From the NCBI RefSeq assembly GCF_051388935.1, contig NZ_JBPKBI010000001.1:1136174-1200173 (forward strand): a stretch of DNA of 64,000 nucleotides. Reading direction: 5' to 3'. Position numbers and translations under genes: made by a program. The notes beneath the pieces are model-generated. The model searched no databases and was not told the DNA's origin. It saw nothing but the letters and a program-made list of their open reading frames with translations. This stretch comes from Yinghuangia sp035454725 (GTDB lineage Bacteria; Actinomycetota; Actinomycetes; Streptomycetales; Streptomycetaceae). Shown piece by piece: positions 26,158 through 34,625 of the stretch (within the stretch, counting starts at the first letter, position 1; the number at the start of each line of letters is the position of its first letter).

Positions 26158-27957
26158 TCACACCGCCTTGTCGCGGTGCACGGTGCGCCTGCCCATGGCA
26201 CCATCCACCAGTGCGAGGAGCTGCCGTGAGCGGTCGTCGTAGAACTTGTCGAAGTCGGCGGTGCGGAGCGCGCCCGGTTCGATCAAGTGCGTCGCCACCA
26301 CGTCGTCGAACCATTCGCTGCGTGTGCCCGACTCGATGGCGAGGGATTGCAGATACGCCTCGGGGGACCCGGTCATCGAACGGGCGGCCCGCTGAGACAG
26401 CCACGTCTTGTTGACGATCGACTCGCCGCGCCTGTCTCCGGGGTGGTGCCTGGCAAGCCATGCCTTGGGGAAGATCTGCCGGATGTCCACCGCCATCTCC
26501 TGGAGGTGTTCGGGCCGCATCGCTTCCTCGGTGAAGTACCAGTCCACCGCGCCTTGTTGGGCGACCAGCGCAAAAATCCCCTTGTACGCGGCGCTGTTGC
26601 GGGTCCTGAGGGTGTCGAGGCGCTCTTCCAGGAAGACGGACTCGGTGATGGTGTCGGGGAGTTGGCCCTCTTCGTTGACCCATGCCACCAACTGTTCGAC
26701 ATCCCGCGTGTAGCGACTCTCCAACGCGCTGCCGTACATCTCGCCGAGGACGCCGCACCAGTACCAGCGCCGGATCCTCTGGGCCGTTTCCGGCTCGTCG
26801 GTACGGTCGCCGAGGATCGCGCGTACCGCCGCGAGCGGGACCAAGTTGGTCCGGTACGGCAGATCCGCCGGGTCGACGATGAACTCGCCGGCAAGGAACC
26901 GCCCGACCCACGAAAAGGCGTCCCGCACCACCGGGGAGAGTCGTTCGAAGTCGACCAAAGGCAGGCTGAGGAGATCCCGCCGCTTGCATGAGACGGCGGA
27001 TCCCGTGCCGTGCTGCTTGCGCTCCCAGGTGAGGACGAGGCTCACCGCCTGGAGAAAGTCGCTGCTGCTCAGACCGTCGTCGATGCCTTTCTCGATGTTA
27101 CCGAGAACCGGGAATTCGGAGGCCAATTGCTTTTTGATCTCGTGCCACGCGTCCGGCAGGCGGTAGTAGTCACCCTTTGCGGTTGTGTACGACTGGTCGC
27201 CGGCGTACGTCGCGGTGAGGAGTTCGAACACGTTGAGGGGAACGCCGCCGGTGTTGACGCGTTCGAAGACCGCGCACACGGCGTCCATCGAGGTCGTCGG
27301 GTCCAACCGGATCATGGGGACCTGAAAACCCTTGATCTTGTCGAGGATGACATTGAAGGGTCCCCAGATGCCCCAGTTCGCAGGATCCGCCGCCGTGAAG
27401 CGTTCCTGCCAGGCGTTGACCTTCTCCGGATCGAAGACGATGTGCAGAGGGAAGTGCCGAGCCGCGTACTCCTGTTCAGGAGTCGACAGATCCAGCACGA
27501 CGGTACGCGCGAAGTCGGCCTTCAGCAGTTTGTCCGCGGGTACGGAGACGATCGCCTCGTCTCGATCGGCCGTCGGATCGACGGCCTTTTGCATGTCGAT
27601 GTAGTACCAGCGTTCAAGGGGCCGGTTGCGGGCGTCGACGGTCTGCACCGGTCGGGCGAGGTACAAGGACTGGAAGAGCGACGTCAAACGCTGCTGCCCG
27701 TCGAGCAGCAGGTGAGCGGGAGTGACGCCGGCTGTGCCGTCGGCGCCGGTGAGAGGGCGGGACCGGAAAGGGCTGGAGCCCCCCGTCTCCAGCGTCATGA
27801 TGACGCCGAGTGGGTACTCGAGCGTCACCGTCGCGATCAGCGCGCGAATGCGCTCGTCGTCCCATTTCCATTCGCGCTGGAAGTCGGGCAATTGAATTGC
27901 GCCGCTACCCACGTCCGTGAGGATCGGGCCGAGCTTCCGATTGTCGAGTGTCACCAT
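26158..27957 (-). CDS. DUF262 (GmrS-type) protein associated with BREX
   Basis: A 599-residue protein with the DUF262 ParB-like NTPase/nuclease fold: QLPDFQREWKW near residue 22, DGQQRLTS at 86-93 and later FERVNTGG. DUF262 is the N-terminal half of GmrSD/BrxU type IV restriction enzymes, which cut modified phage DNA. I cannot recognise a DUF1524 HNH half in the C-terminal region, so cleavage may depend on the coupled HEPN-like partner. Start at ATG 27957 (GGGGGA just upstream); ATG 27963 is also in frame. It lies 89 bp downstream of brxHI on the same strand, suggesting co-transcription with BREX, although a stem lies between (27979-28003). Confidence 0.82.
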   Translation of the reverse strand: MVTLDNRKLGPILTDVGSGAIQLPDFQREWKWDDERIRALIATVTLEYPLGVIMTLETGGSSPFRSRPLTGADGTAGVTPAHLLLDGQQRLTSLFQSLYLARPVQTVDARNRPLERWYYIDMQKAVDPTADRDEAIVSVPADKLLKADFARTVVLDLSTPEQEYAARHFPLHIVFDPEKVNAWQERFTAADPANWGIWGPFNVILDKIKGFQVPMIRLDPTTSMDAVCAVFERVNTGGVPLNVFELLTATYAGDQSYTTAKGDYYRLPDAWHEIKKQLASEFPVLGNIEKGIDDGLSSSDFLQAVSLVLTWERKQHGTGSAVSCKRRDLLSLPLVDFERLSPVVRDAFSWVGRFLAGEFIVDPADLPYRTNLVPLAAVRAILGDRTDEPETAQRIRRWYWCGVLGEMYGSALESRYTRDVEQLVAWVNEEGQLPDTITESVFLEERLDTLRTRNSAAYKGIFALVAQQGAVDWYFTEEAMRPEHLQEMAVDIRQIFPKAWLARHHPGDRRGESIVNKTWLSQRAARSMTGSPEAYLQSLAIESGTRSEWFDDVVATHLIEPGALRTADFDKFYDDRSRQLLALVDGAMGRRTVHRDKAV

Positions 27958-27978
27958 GAGCATCCCCCGCTTGAACTC

Positions 27979-28003
27979 CGACGGGCCCTACCGTAGCCCG
28001 TCG
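27979..28003 (-). other. Intercistronic hairpin between brxHI and DUF262 genes
   Basis: A perfect 8-bp inverted repeat, CGACGGGC (27979-27986) and GCCCGTCG (27996-28003), with a 9-base loop lies in the 89-bp gap. Without a T-tract it may act as an RNA-processing or partial termination site that sets the level of the two downstream genes. Confidence 0.5.
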
Positions 28004-28046
28004 TTACTGCTCGCCACAACGTGTTACGTCATCGCGGCCGTTCGCC

Positions 28047-30182
28047 CTACAAAGATGAGAATCGGACTTTCTCGCTCAACGACGCTGCGGCGGCGTCGAG
28101 ATCGGCCAGGCGGGCGGCGAGGGTGGCTTCGGCGAGACGGGAGGGCAGGGCGGCGTTGAATTTCAGGCCGTTGAGTGCGCGTTTGTCCACTTCGGGCAGG
28201 CACAGGTGATCAGCCGCTGTGGAAGCGGCCTTCTGCCATTGCTCCGGAGTGAGGTCTTCGCGAAGCCGCACGAACGCGTCGGTCGGCCGTTGCAGCGGGT
28301 CGGCCAGGCCGCCGAGCGTGGCCGCCAGGGTCGCATTCGCCCGAAAGCCGGCCCAGGTCCACCAGCGCACGTTGGCGTCCCGGCCGCCGCGCACGATCAC
28401 CGTGCCGTCGGGGTGCACCAAATCGGCGGCTTTGTCCCTGGCCTGCGCAAGCGCCGTCTCGGCGCGCCGTGTCAACGAGACCGGGGGCGTGCCACCGAGC
28501 AGCACCTCCCGGGCGGCACGCGACAGTTCGTACGACGCGCCGAGGGCCGCTCCGACCGCGTTCCATTTGGCCCGGCCGCCGCCGTCGACCGGCTCCACGA
28601 AGCAGCGGCGCCGCGACCAGTCGATGTAGGTCACCTGCCAGCTTCGGCCGGCCAACAGCAGCCGCCTTGGTCCGGCGACCTCCTCGGTCAGCAGCGCGGG
28701 ATCCGTGGTCCCGATCTCGTGGCGACCGGCGAGCACAGTGAATTCCGGAGCCGCGGTGAAAACCGCCGTCAGGTCCATGAAGTGCCGGTATCCGAAGCGC
28801 TTTTCCGCCTCGGCGCCGATGAACAGCAGGCCGTCGTCCGTGTCGAGAAAACCCGCCTCCACCAAGTGGCGCACAATCGGCTCGGCCGAAGGACCGAACG
28901 GGCCGAGGCCGCCCCACCATTCCTGCCACAGCCGTTCACCCACCCGGTGTTCCTGCAGGCACAGGGCCAGAATCTGCTGCGCCACGATGTGCCGCGGCTC
29001 GGGCGGGGGGAGGACCGGCTCGACCCAACCGCGGCCCCAGAGCAGCAGCAGAGCCGCCGCGCCGATGAGGCTGTCGGTGTCCGTGGTCAGGAACAGGCAG
29101 TTGCGTTCGGTACCGGATCGCCGCCCGGTCCGGCCGATGCGCTGCAGGAACGAAGCGACGGTGCCCGGCGCGTCTATCTGGATCACACGGTCCAAGTCCC
29201 CGACGTCGATGCCGAGTTCGAGGGTGCTCGTCGAGACGATCACACAGTCGCGCGCTTCTGCGAACGCCTCCTCGGCGCGGCGTCGTTCGTCGGCGGATAG
29301 CGAGGCGTGCGAGAGGAACACCGTGACGCCTCGGGCTCGCAGCGCCGAGCCCAGTTCTTCCACCGCCCTGCGCGACTCGCAGAAGACGAGGCGCTTCTCC
29401 CCGCGGTGCAGGGCCGTGATCACCGTGGCGGCGTTGTCCAGCGAACCGACATAGTCGAGTTGCACGTTGCCGGGAGGCGGGAGCACGGGCGCCCCCACGC
29501 GCAGATCGCGTAGGTGAGGCGCGACCACCCGCGCCACACGTTGGTCGGCCTGGGACCCTTGCAGCCACTGCAGCAACTCGCCGGGATTGCCGACCGTGGC
29601 CGACAGACCGACGCGCTGCACCGGCCGGCCGGCCACGCGCTCCAGGCGTTCCAGCACCGCCAGCAGATGCCAGCCGCGGTCGTCGCCGGCGAAGGCGTGC
29701 ACCTCGTCGATCACGATCGACCGCAGCCCCGCGAAAAACGCACGGTGGTCGACGTTCGCACTGACGAGCATGGCCTCCAGAGACTCCGGCGTGGTCAGCA
29801 GCACGTCCGGACGCTCACGCAGGATCCGTTTGCGCCGGGACTGGGACACGTCACCGTGCCACAGCGCCGTGGTACGTCCGAGCCAGCCCGCGTAGCGTTC
29901 CAACCGCGGCAGCAGGTTGTTCAGCAGAGCCTTCAGCGGACACACATACAGCAGCGATGTTCCCGACCAGTTCTCGTGTGCCATGCGTGACAGCAGCGGG
30001 AACACCGCTGCCTCGGTCTTCCCCCCGGCGGTCGGCGCGAGCAACACGGCGTCCGCGCCCTCCGACAGGGGCTGGATCGACTCTTCTTGCAGCGGCCGCA
30101 GCCCGGGCCATCCAAGGCTGTTGACGATGTGATGGACGAGTCCCCGGTGCAGCCGGTCCGCCGGATCCTCGGCCGCGGTCAC
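28047..30182 (-). CDS. brxHI: BREX type 2 helicase BrxHI (Lhr-like)
   Basis: A 711-residue superfamily 2 DEAD/DEAH helicase of the Lhr type: Walker A APTAGGKTEAA near residue 50, IDEVHAF near 143, GLSAT (motif III), STSTLELGIDVGD, and motif VI QRIGRTGRRSG. A C-terminal winged/beta region follows. This is the helicase of type 2 BREX, where it accompanies PglW/X/Y/Z and BrxD; its mechanistic role is not established. It begins with GTG 30182, overlapping the brxD stop by four bases (GTGA), so translation is coupled. Confidence 0.9.
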   Translation of the reverse strand: MTAAEDPADRLHRGLVHHIVNSLGWPGLRPLQEESIQPLSEGADAVLLAPTAGGKTEAAVFPLLSRMAHENWSGTSLLYVCPLKALLNNLLPRLERYAGWLGRTTALWHGDVSQSRRKRILRERPDVLLTTPESLEAMLVSANVDHRAFFAGLRSIVIDEVHAFAGDDRGWHLLAVLERLERVAGRPVQRVGLSATVGNPGELLQWLQGSQADQRVARVVAPHLRDLRVGAPVLPPPGNVQLDYVGSLDNAATVITALHRGEKRLVFCESRRAVEELGSALRARGVTVFLSHASLSADERRRAEEAFAEARDCVIVSTSTLELGIDVGDLDRVIQIDAPGTVASFLQRIGRTGRRSGTERNCLFLTTDTDSLIGAAALLLLWGRGWVEPVLPPPEPRHIVAQQILALCLQEHRVGERLWQEWWGGLGPFGPSAEPIVRHLVEAGFLDTDDGLLFIGAEAEKRFGYRHFMDLTAVFTAAPEFTVLAGRHEIGTTDPALLTEEVAGPRRLLLAGRSWQVTYIDWSRRRCFVEPVDGGGRAKWNAVGAALGASYELSRAAREVLLGGTPPVSLTRRAETALAQARDKAADLVHPDGTVIVRGGRDANVRWWTWAGFRANATLAATLGGLADPLQRPTDAFVRLREDLTPEQWQKAASTAADHLCLPEVDKRALNGLKFNAALPSRLAEATLAARLADLDAAAASLSEKVRFSSL

Positions 30183-31522
30183 GGCAGGTCCAACTCGACA
30201 TCGTCGGCCCCGGCCGCCGCGTTGCGCTCCACATCGGTCATCTCTGCGGAGGCAACTGTCAGCGCGTAGTGCCGGCGCGGGTCGAAGTCGGCGAACTGGT
30301 CCACCCGGTCGAGCACATCACCGACGAGCTTCTTCAGGAACAACCGTGGGGCGACGCCGACTTTGCCGCCGAGGGCCCCGCCGACCGCCTCGGCGAGTTC
30401 GGCGACGTAGGCGTCGTCCACCACGGAGGTGACGCGCTGCGGACTCGTGCTGCCTTCCGCGTACAGGTCGCGGATGGTGCGCCCCAGGTCGACCAGTGCA
30501 TCGGAGTCGAAGCCCGAGAGCCTGAGTTGCACGGCACGCGGGTTGTCGAACCTCGGGTCGGTGGTGAAGTCGGTGGCGAGCCGCTGCGCGAGCGGCGCGA
30601 GGCGCTGGACGCCCTGCTGACCGTCGAAGAAAGCCGGTGTTCCCGTGATGACCACATACAGGCCCGGGAAGCGCCCCGAGTGCACCTCGTCGATCAACTG
30701 CCGCAGCGCGTTGAGCGCCTTGTCGCGAGCGTCCGAACGCACCCGCTGCAGCGTCTCCACCTCGTCCAGCACCACGAACAGCCCCGCATGACCGCTGTCC
30801 CGCAGCACGGTGAGCAACCCCTGGAGGAAGCCCAGGGCCCCGAAGTGGTCGAGATCCCCGCGCACTCCGGCGGCCTTGCGCGCGGATGCGGCCACATGCG
30901 GTTGACCGCCCAACCACGCCATGATTGCCGCGGCCGTGCCTTCGTCGCCGGCTGCCGACGCGTTCCGATAGCCGCGCAACGCGGTCGCGAACGACGGGGC
31001 GTGCCGCGAGACTTCGGCGAGCCGCGCCTCCATGAGCCGTGACACCGCGCCGGTGAGGTCCTCCTCGGCCACCCCGTCGGCCAGCGCGTCCTCTTCCAAG
31101 GCGTAGAACCACGCGTCGACGACAGGACGCAGGGCGCTCGGTGCGAACCCGGTCGTGGCCAGGCGTTCGGTGAGCCGCCGGTAGACCGTCTCCAGCTTGT
31201 GCAGGGGGGTCTCGGTCTCGGAGACCTGGATCTCCGAGACCGCGAAGTTGCGCCGCTTGGCTCGCTCGCCGAGCCACCGGGTGAAGAACGTCTTGCCCGA
31301 GCCGTATTCGCCGCGCACCGCCTTGAACACCGAAGCCCCGGAGGCGACCGCGTCCAACTCCGCGTCCAGCGCGGGCTCGAACCGCTCCAACCCGGTGGCC
31401 AGCAGATCCAGGCCGGTTTCCGGTACGGCGCCGCGCCGCAGCGCGTCGATCACGTCGCGGCGCCGGGCAGGGCTGACCGACGTGCTGCCGGGCGCGGCAG
31501 GATGCCGACGATCAGTGCTCAT
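30179..31522 (-). CDS. brxD: BREX type 2 ATP-binding protein BrxD
   Basis: A 447-residue P-loop ATPase: Walker A GEYGSGKTFF at about 71-80 and Walker B LFVVLDEVETLQ near residue 250, followed by ITGTPAFFDG and a C-terminal helical region (APRLFLKKLVGDVLDRV). This is the BrxD layout specific to type 2 BREX. The ATG at 31522 gives MSTDRRHP; the frame is open upstream to 31645 without support. It lies 183 bp downstream of pglZ, a gap holding a long imperfect stem (31650-31700), and is coupled to brxHI. Confidence 0.9.
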   Translation of the reverse strand: MSTDRRHPAAPGSTSVSPARRRDVIDALRRGAVPETGLDLLATGLERFEPALDAELDAVASGASVFKAVRGEYGSGKTFFTRWLGERAKRRNFAVSEIQVSETETPLHKLETVYRRLTERLATTGFAPSALRPVVDAWFYALEEDALADGVAEEDLTGAVSRLMEARLAEVSRHAPSFATALRGYRNASAAGDEGTAAAIMAWLGGQPHVAASARKAAGVRGDLDHFGALGFLQGLLTVLRDSGHAGLFVVLDEVETLQRVRSDARDKALNALRQLIDEVHSGRFPGLYVVITGTPAFFDGQQGVQRLAPLAQRLATDFTTDPRFDNPRAVQLRLSGFDSDALVDLGRTIRDLYAEGSTSPQRVTSVVDDAYVAELAEAVGGALGGKVGVAPRLFLKKLVGDVLDRVDQFADFDPRRHYALTVASAEMTDVERNAAAGADDVELDLP

Positions 31523-31649
31523 CGGATCATTGTCCTCATCGCGCCAAGCCTGTCGTCTTGTGGTCGGGAACTGTTCGCGCCGATGCTGCAGCGGTGAAAT
31601 CGCCGTGCCGACACCAAAGGCGTACCGACGCGGCGCAGGCCACACGACC

Positions 31650-31700
31650 GAGCCTCGTCGGAGGTTCTGCCCGACGTGTACGGGCTGCGCGGCGAGGCTC
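31650..31700 (-). other. Structured spacer between pglZ and brxD
   Basis: GAGCCTCG (31650-31657) and CGAGGCTC (31693-31700) form a perfect 8-bp outer stem immediately after the pglZ stop. Smaller GC stems (GTCGG/CCGAC, GCCCG/CGGGC) are possible inside. There is no T-tract. It may adjust brxD-brxHI expression relative to pglYZ. Confidence 0.4.
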
Positions 31701-31705
31701 CCGGC

Positions 31706-34615
31706 TCATCCGCGCAATCCGAACTGCAGGCGCAGCAGTCCGACGTCCAGGCGCAGCGTCCGACCGTCGGGCAATGCTTCCAGCACTTGTTCGCCGTCGC
31801 GGTTGAGGAGTTGGCGGAGCACGGCCGCGAAGCTTTCGACGCTGCGTGTCGCGGGCCACTTGACCCGCTGCGCCAACGCGGTTGTCGGAAGCGTGCCGCC
31901 GGCATCCAGCAAGGCCAGCACCGCCTGCCGCACCCGATCCCGGTCAGGGCGCCGGGCGAGTAGTTGGACCTGTGCCTCGAAAGTCTCCGAGCGCAGCAGT
32001 TCGTCGACAAGAGCCTCGTGGGGGGCCGCCACAACCGGCTCCAGTAGCGCGCCGGTACCGGCGGCGGCGAGCGAGATCTCGAAAAGCGAATCGTGCGTTT
32101 GCGCGATCTCAGTCTGGAACCGTGTCTGCCTGGCCGCGGTCTTGGCAGGCGCGCTCGGCGCCGGCCGTGACGTACCCGCCGCTGTGGGGCCCGGCGATGC
32201 GCCGCCGCGTCCGTCCCGCAGGGAGAGCTGCCACCACTCGGGCTGCTGAGTGCCGAGTTCGCGCCACCCCTTGGGCGGGGTCGCACCGAACGGCAGGAAG
32301 GCCAGGATCGGCACGGCCACCTCGGCGGGTGAAACACCGCCGTGGTAGCCCGCCTTCTTTGACGTGTACCGGGAATCGCGGTCCCACAACGCGACAATCG
32401 AGTTTCGGTGCTCGGGCGCGACCACCCGGGCGCCCGCCAGTGCGATCTCGGTGTCTCCCGGTGGCCTGCCACCCGCGGGACGGTAGCGGTCCGCCGTGGT
32501 TCCCGGCGGCGCGTCGACCCTGCGGCCGTCGCGGTCCACCACGTGGCCGTGGTCGCTCGTGATGATCACGACGCGACCAAGCTGCGCCGCGTATTGGAGG
32601 AGTTGCGTCAGACCCGCGATCTCGGCGAGGTGCCACGAACCGTCGCCGATCTTCTGTTCCTTGGCCAGCCGGTCGTCTATGACGTTGAGAACGACCGCGA
32701 CATGGGTCCCGTCGTCGTCGAGGGCCGCGAGCAACTCCGGGCCGAACGGCTCGGCGTCCTTGCCGCGCAGGTCGTCTTTGTGGAACACAGCGGCCTTGCG
32801 CGGGCCCCAGAACGGCTGGGCCGCGAACAACCGCTTTTCGTCGGCCTGTCCGCCGGTCATCAGGCGCCCGGCGAACAACGAGGTCCGCGACACCGCCGTG
32901 GTCGTCGGCAGGGCTGCGGCCATCGCGCGTCGGCGAGGGGGATCGGTGGCATCCGGCAGCGGATCGTATTCCGCCCAGTGCTCGCGCAGTTCCTCTCCCA
33001 GCTCGGCGGCGATGGCGGCGCTCATGCCGTCGATGACGATCAACAGCATGGCCCGCTTGGTGTCCGCGACCATCGGCTTGACCACCGTCGACAGGAAGGA
33101 TTCGACGGTGACCATCGTGCCGGGACCGCGACCGTCCGCCGTCCAAGCCGCCAGTCCACGGGCGAAGTCCTCATCGATCACCCGGCGGCGTGCGCGCACA
33201 TCACGCACGATCGACGCGTACGCCGAACGCAGCACGGGATCCGTGTCGCCGCCTGCCTCGATGTGCTCCAGCGCAAGATCGACCCACCCGTTTTCGGCGA
33301 CGTGGGCGGCCACCGAAGCTGCGACGGTGTCGGCTCCGGCACCGGGGCCGCGGGCCGGCCAACGCACGAGCCGCTGCGCCATACGCACTCGCTCGATGCG
33401 TACGCGGCTCTCACGAGACGTGGCCAACCGGTGGTCGGCCAGAGCCGCCACCGCCGACGCAATGGGTTCCGGATCGCCTGAGGCCAAGGCCACGCCGACG
33501 GCCTCGAACCTGGCTTCCAGACCGGCAACGAGCAACGGACTGCGCCGCGCTGCCCCCTCGGCCCCGAACTGCCGTGCCAGCACGGCCGCCCGGTCCAACA
33601 CGATGCCTGTCATACGGCGTGCCGCGGCCGCAGGTAGGTCGAACTCGTCGCCCCGAGACTGCCCTTGGGCGATTTCCGCAGCGACGAATTCTTCGCACGC
33701 GCTCCCGAACTTCGCCATCAAGGCGTCCAGTTCGCGGTCCCGGGCCGGGGGTTCCTCGCCCAGCCAACGCTCCGCTCGCCCGCGCGCCTGGTAGTCCTCA
33801 CGCTCGGTGTCCTCGGCGGCGTGCACCCACAGCGCGGCGCAGACCAGGCCGAACGCCACCGCGTCGCTCCCGTGCTCGGCCGTCACCAGCGAGAAAAGGA
33901 TCTTGCCGGTGTCGCCGCACTGGTCGGCTTCCCCGAGGAATCGTGCCAGCCCCTCGCGCTCCGGCGACCGGAGCGCGAGGAAGCGTTCGACACCGCCGCG
34001 GGCCGACGACCAGCGCAGAAGCGTGTGGACGTCGAGCCCGTCCCCATCGACGAGAACCGACTCGTCGTCGCCGTCGCGACCGGTGCGGCCGATGCCGAGC
34101 CTGCGCTTCGCGAGCGCGGACAGCGCGGTGTTCCGCGACAACATCCCGCCTGCCAACTGCGGCCAGTCCTTGCCTGTTTGTGCATCCGCCAGAGCCTCGG
34201 CGGCCCAGTTCTCGGTGAAGAGGCGGCGGTCGGTTTCGGTGGCGCCGAAAGCCTCACGCACCACATCCCACACGTTCACGCTGCTGACCCGCTGCCGGTG
34301 CACCTTGGCGAGCAGATCCGGCCCGAGCTCCGCCTCTTCGCGGTCGGTGAGCACGACCAGTATCTCCGGACCCTGTACCGAGCTCAGGTGACGCAGCACG
34401 TGTTCGTGGACGCCGAGGACCGACGGAGCGACCGTCACGCGCGCTCGTCCGTCGCTCCACGCGACTTCCTCCGGACCGTGCCACACCGGCTCGGCGCGCA
34501 GCAGGACGACGATGCGCCTGCCGGAGGGCACACCGGTCGTGGTCTTGGAGGCCAGATACTGCGTCACTGTCGCGGTGGACAGGCGCATCGCGCTGGTGGA
34601 TGCCGTGATGCTCAC
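31706..34615 (-). CDS. pglZ: BREX protein PglZ, alkaline-phosphatase superfamily
   Basis: A 969-residue protein. The phosphatase-fold core carries LLIVIDGMS near residue 525 (metal Asp and nucleophile region), VIITSDHGHV near 687 and YHGGVSPAEVAVP near 760, the three metal-site segments of PglZ. PglZ is the universal BREX component; in Streptomyces coelicolor it counteracts toxicity of the PglX methyltransferase. Start at GTG 34615, with GAGG upstream, 10 bp past the pglY stop; an extension to 34759 would overlap pglY. The length matches type 2 PglZ. A proline/alanine linker near residue 830 precedes a C-terminal helical domain. Confidence 0.93.
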   Translation of the reverse strand: MSITASTSAMRLSTATVTQYLASKTTTGVPSGRRIVVLLRAEPVWHGPEEVAWSDGRARVTVAPSVLGVHEHVLRHLSSVQGPEILVVLTDREEAELGPDLLAKVHRQRVSSVNVWDVVREAFGATETDRRLFTENWAAEALADAQTGKDWPQLAGGMLSRNTALSALAKRRLGIGRTGRDGDDESVLVDGDGLDVHTLLRWSSARGGVERFLALRSPEREGLARFLGEADQCGDTGKILFSLVTAEHGSDAVAFGLVCAALWVHAAEDTEREDYQARGRAERWLGEEPPARDRELDALMAKFGSACEEFVAAEIAQGQSRGDEFDLPAAAARRMTGIVLDRAAVLARQFGAEGAARRSPLLVAGLEARFEAVGVALASGDPEPIASAVAALADHRLATSRESRVRIERVRMAQRLVRWPARGPGAGADTVAASVAAHVAENGWVDLALEHIEAGGDTDPVLRSAYASIVRDVRARRRVIDEDFARGLAAWTADGRGPGTMVTVESFLSTVVKPMVADTKRAMLLIVIDGMSAAIAAELGEELREHWAEYDPLPDATDPPRRRAMAAALPTTTAVSRTSLFAGRLMTGGQADEKRLFAAQPFWGPRKAAVFHKDDLRGKDAEPFGPELLAALDDDGTHVAVVLNVIDDRLAKEQKIGDGSWHLAEIAGLTQLLQYAAQLGRVVIITSDHGHVVDRDGRRVDAPPGTTADRYRPAGGRPPGDTEIALAGARVVAPEHRNSIVALWDRDSRYTSKKAGYHGGVSPAEVAVPILAFLPFGATPPKGWRELGTQQPEWWQLSLRDGRGGASPGPTAAGTSRPAPSAPAKTAARQTRFQTEIAQTHDSLFEISLAAAGTGALLEPVVAAPHEALVDELLRSETFEAQVQLLARRPDRDRVRQAVLALLDAGGTLPTTALAQRVKWPATRSVESFAAVLRQLLNRDGEQVLEALPDGRTLRLDVGLLRLQFGLRG

Positions 34616-34625
34616 CGACCGGGCC

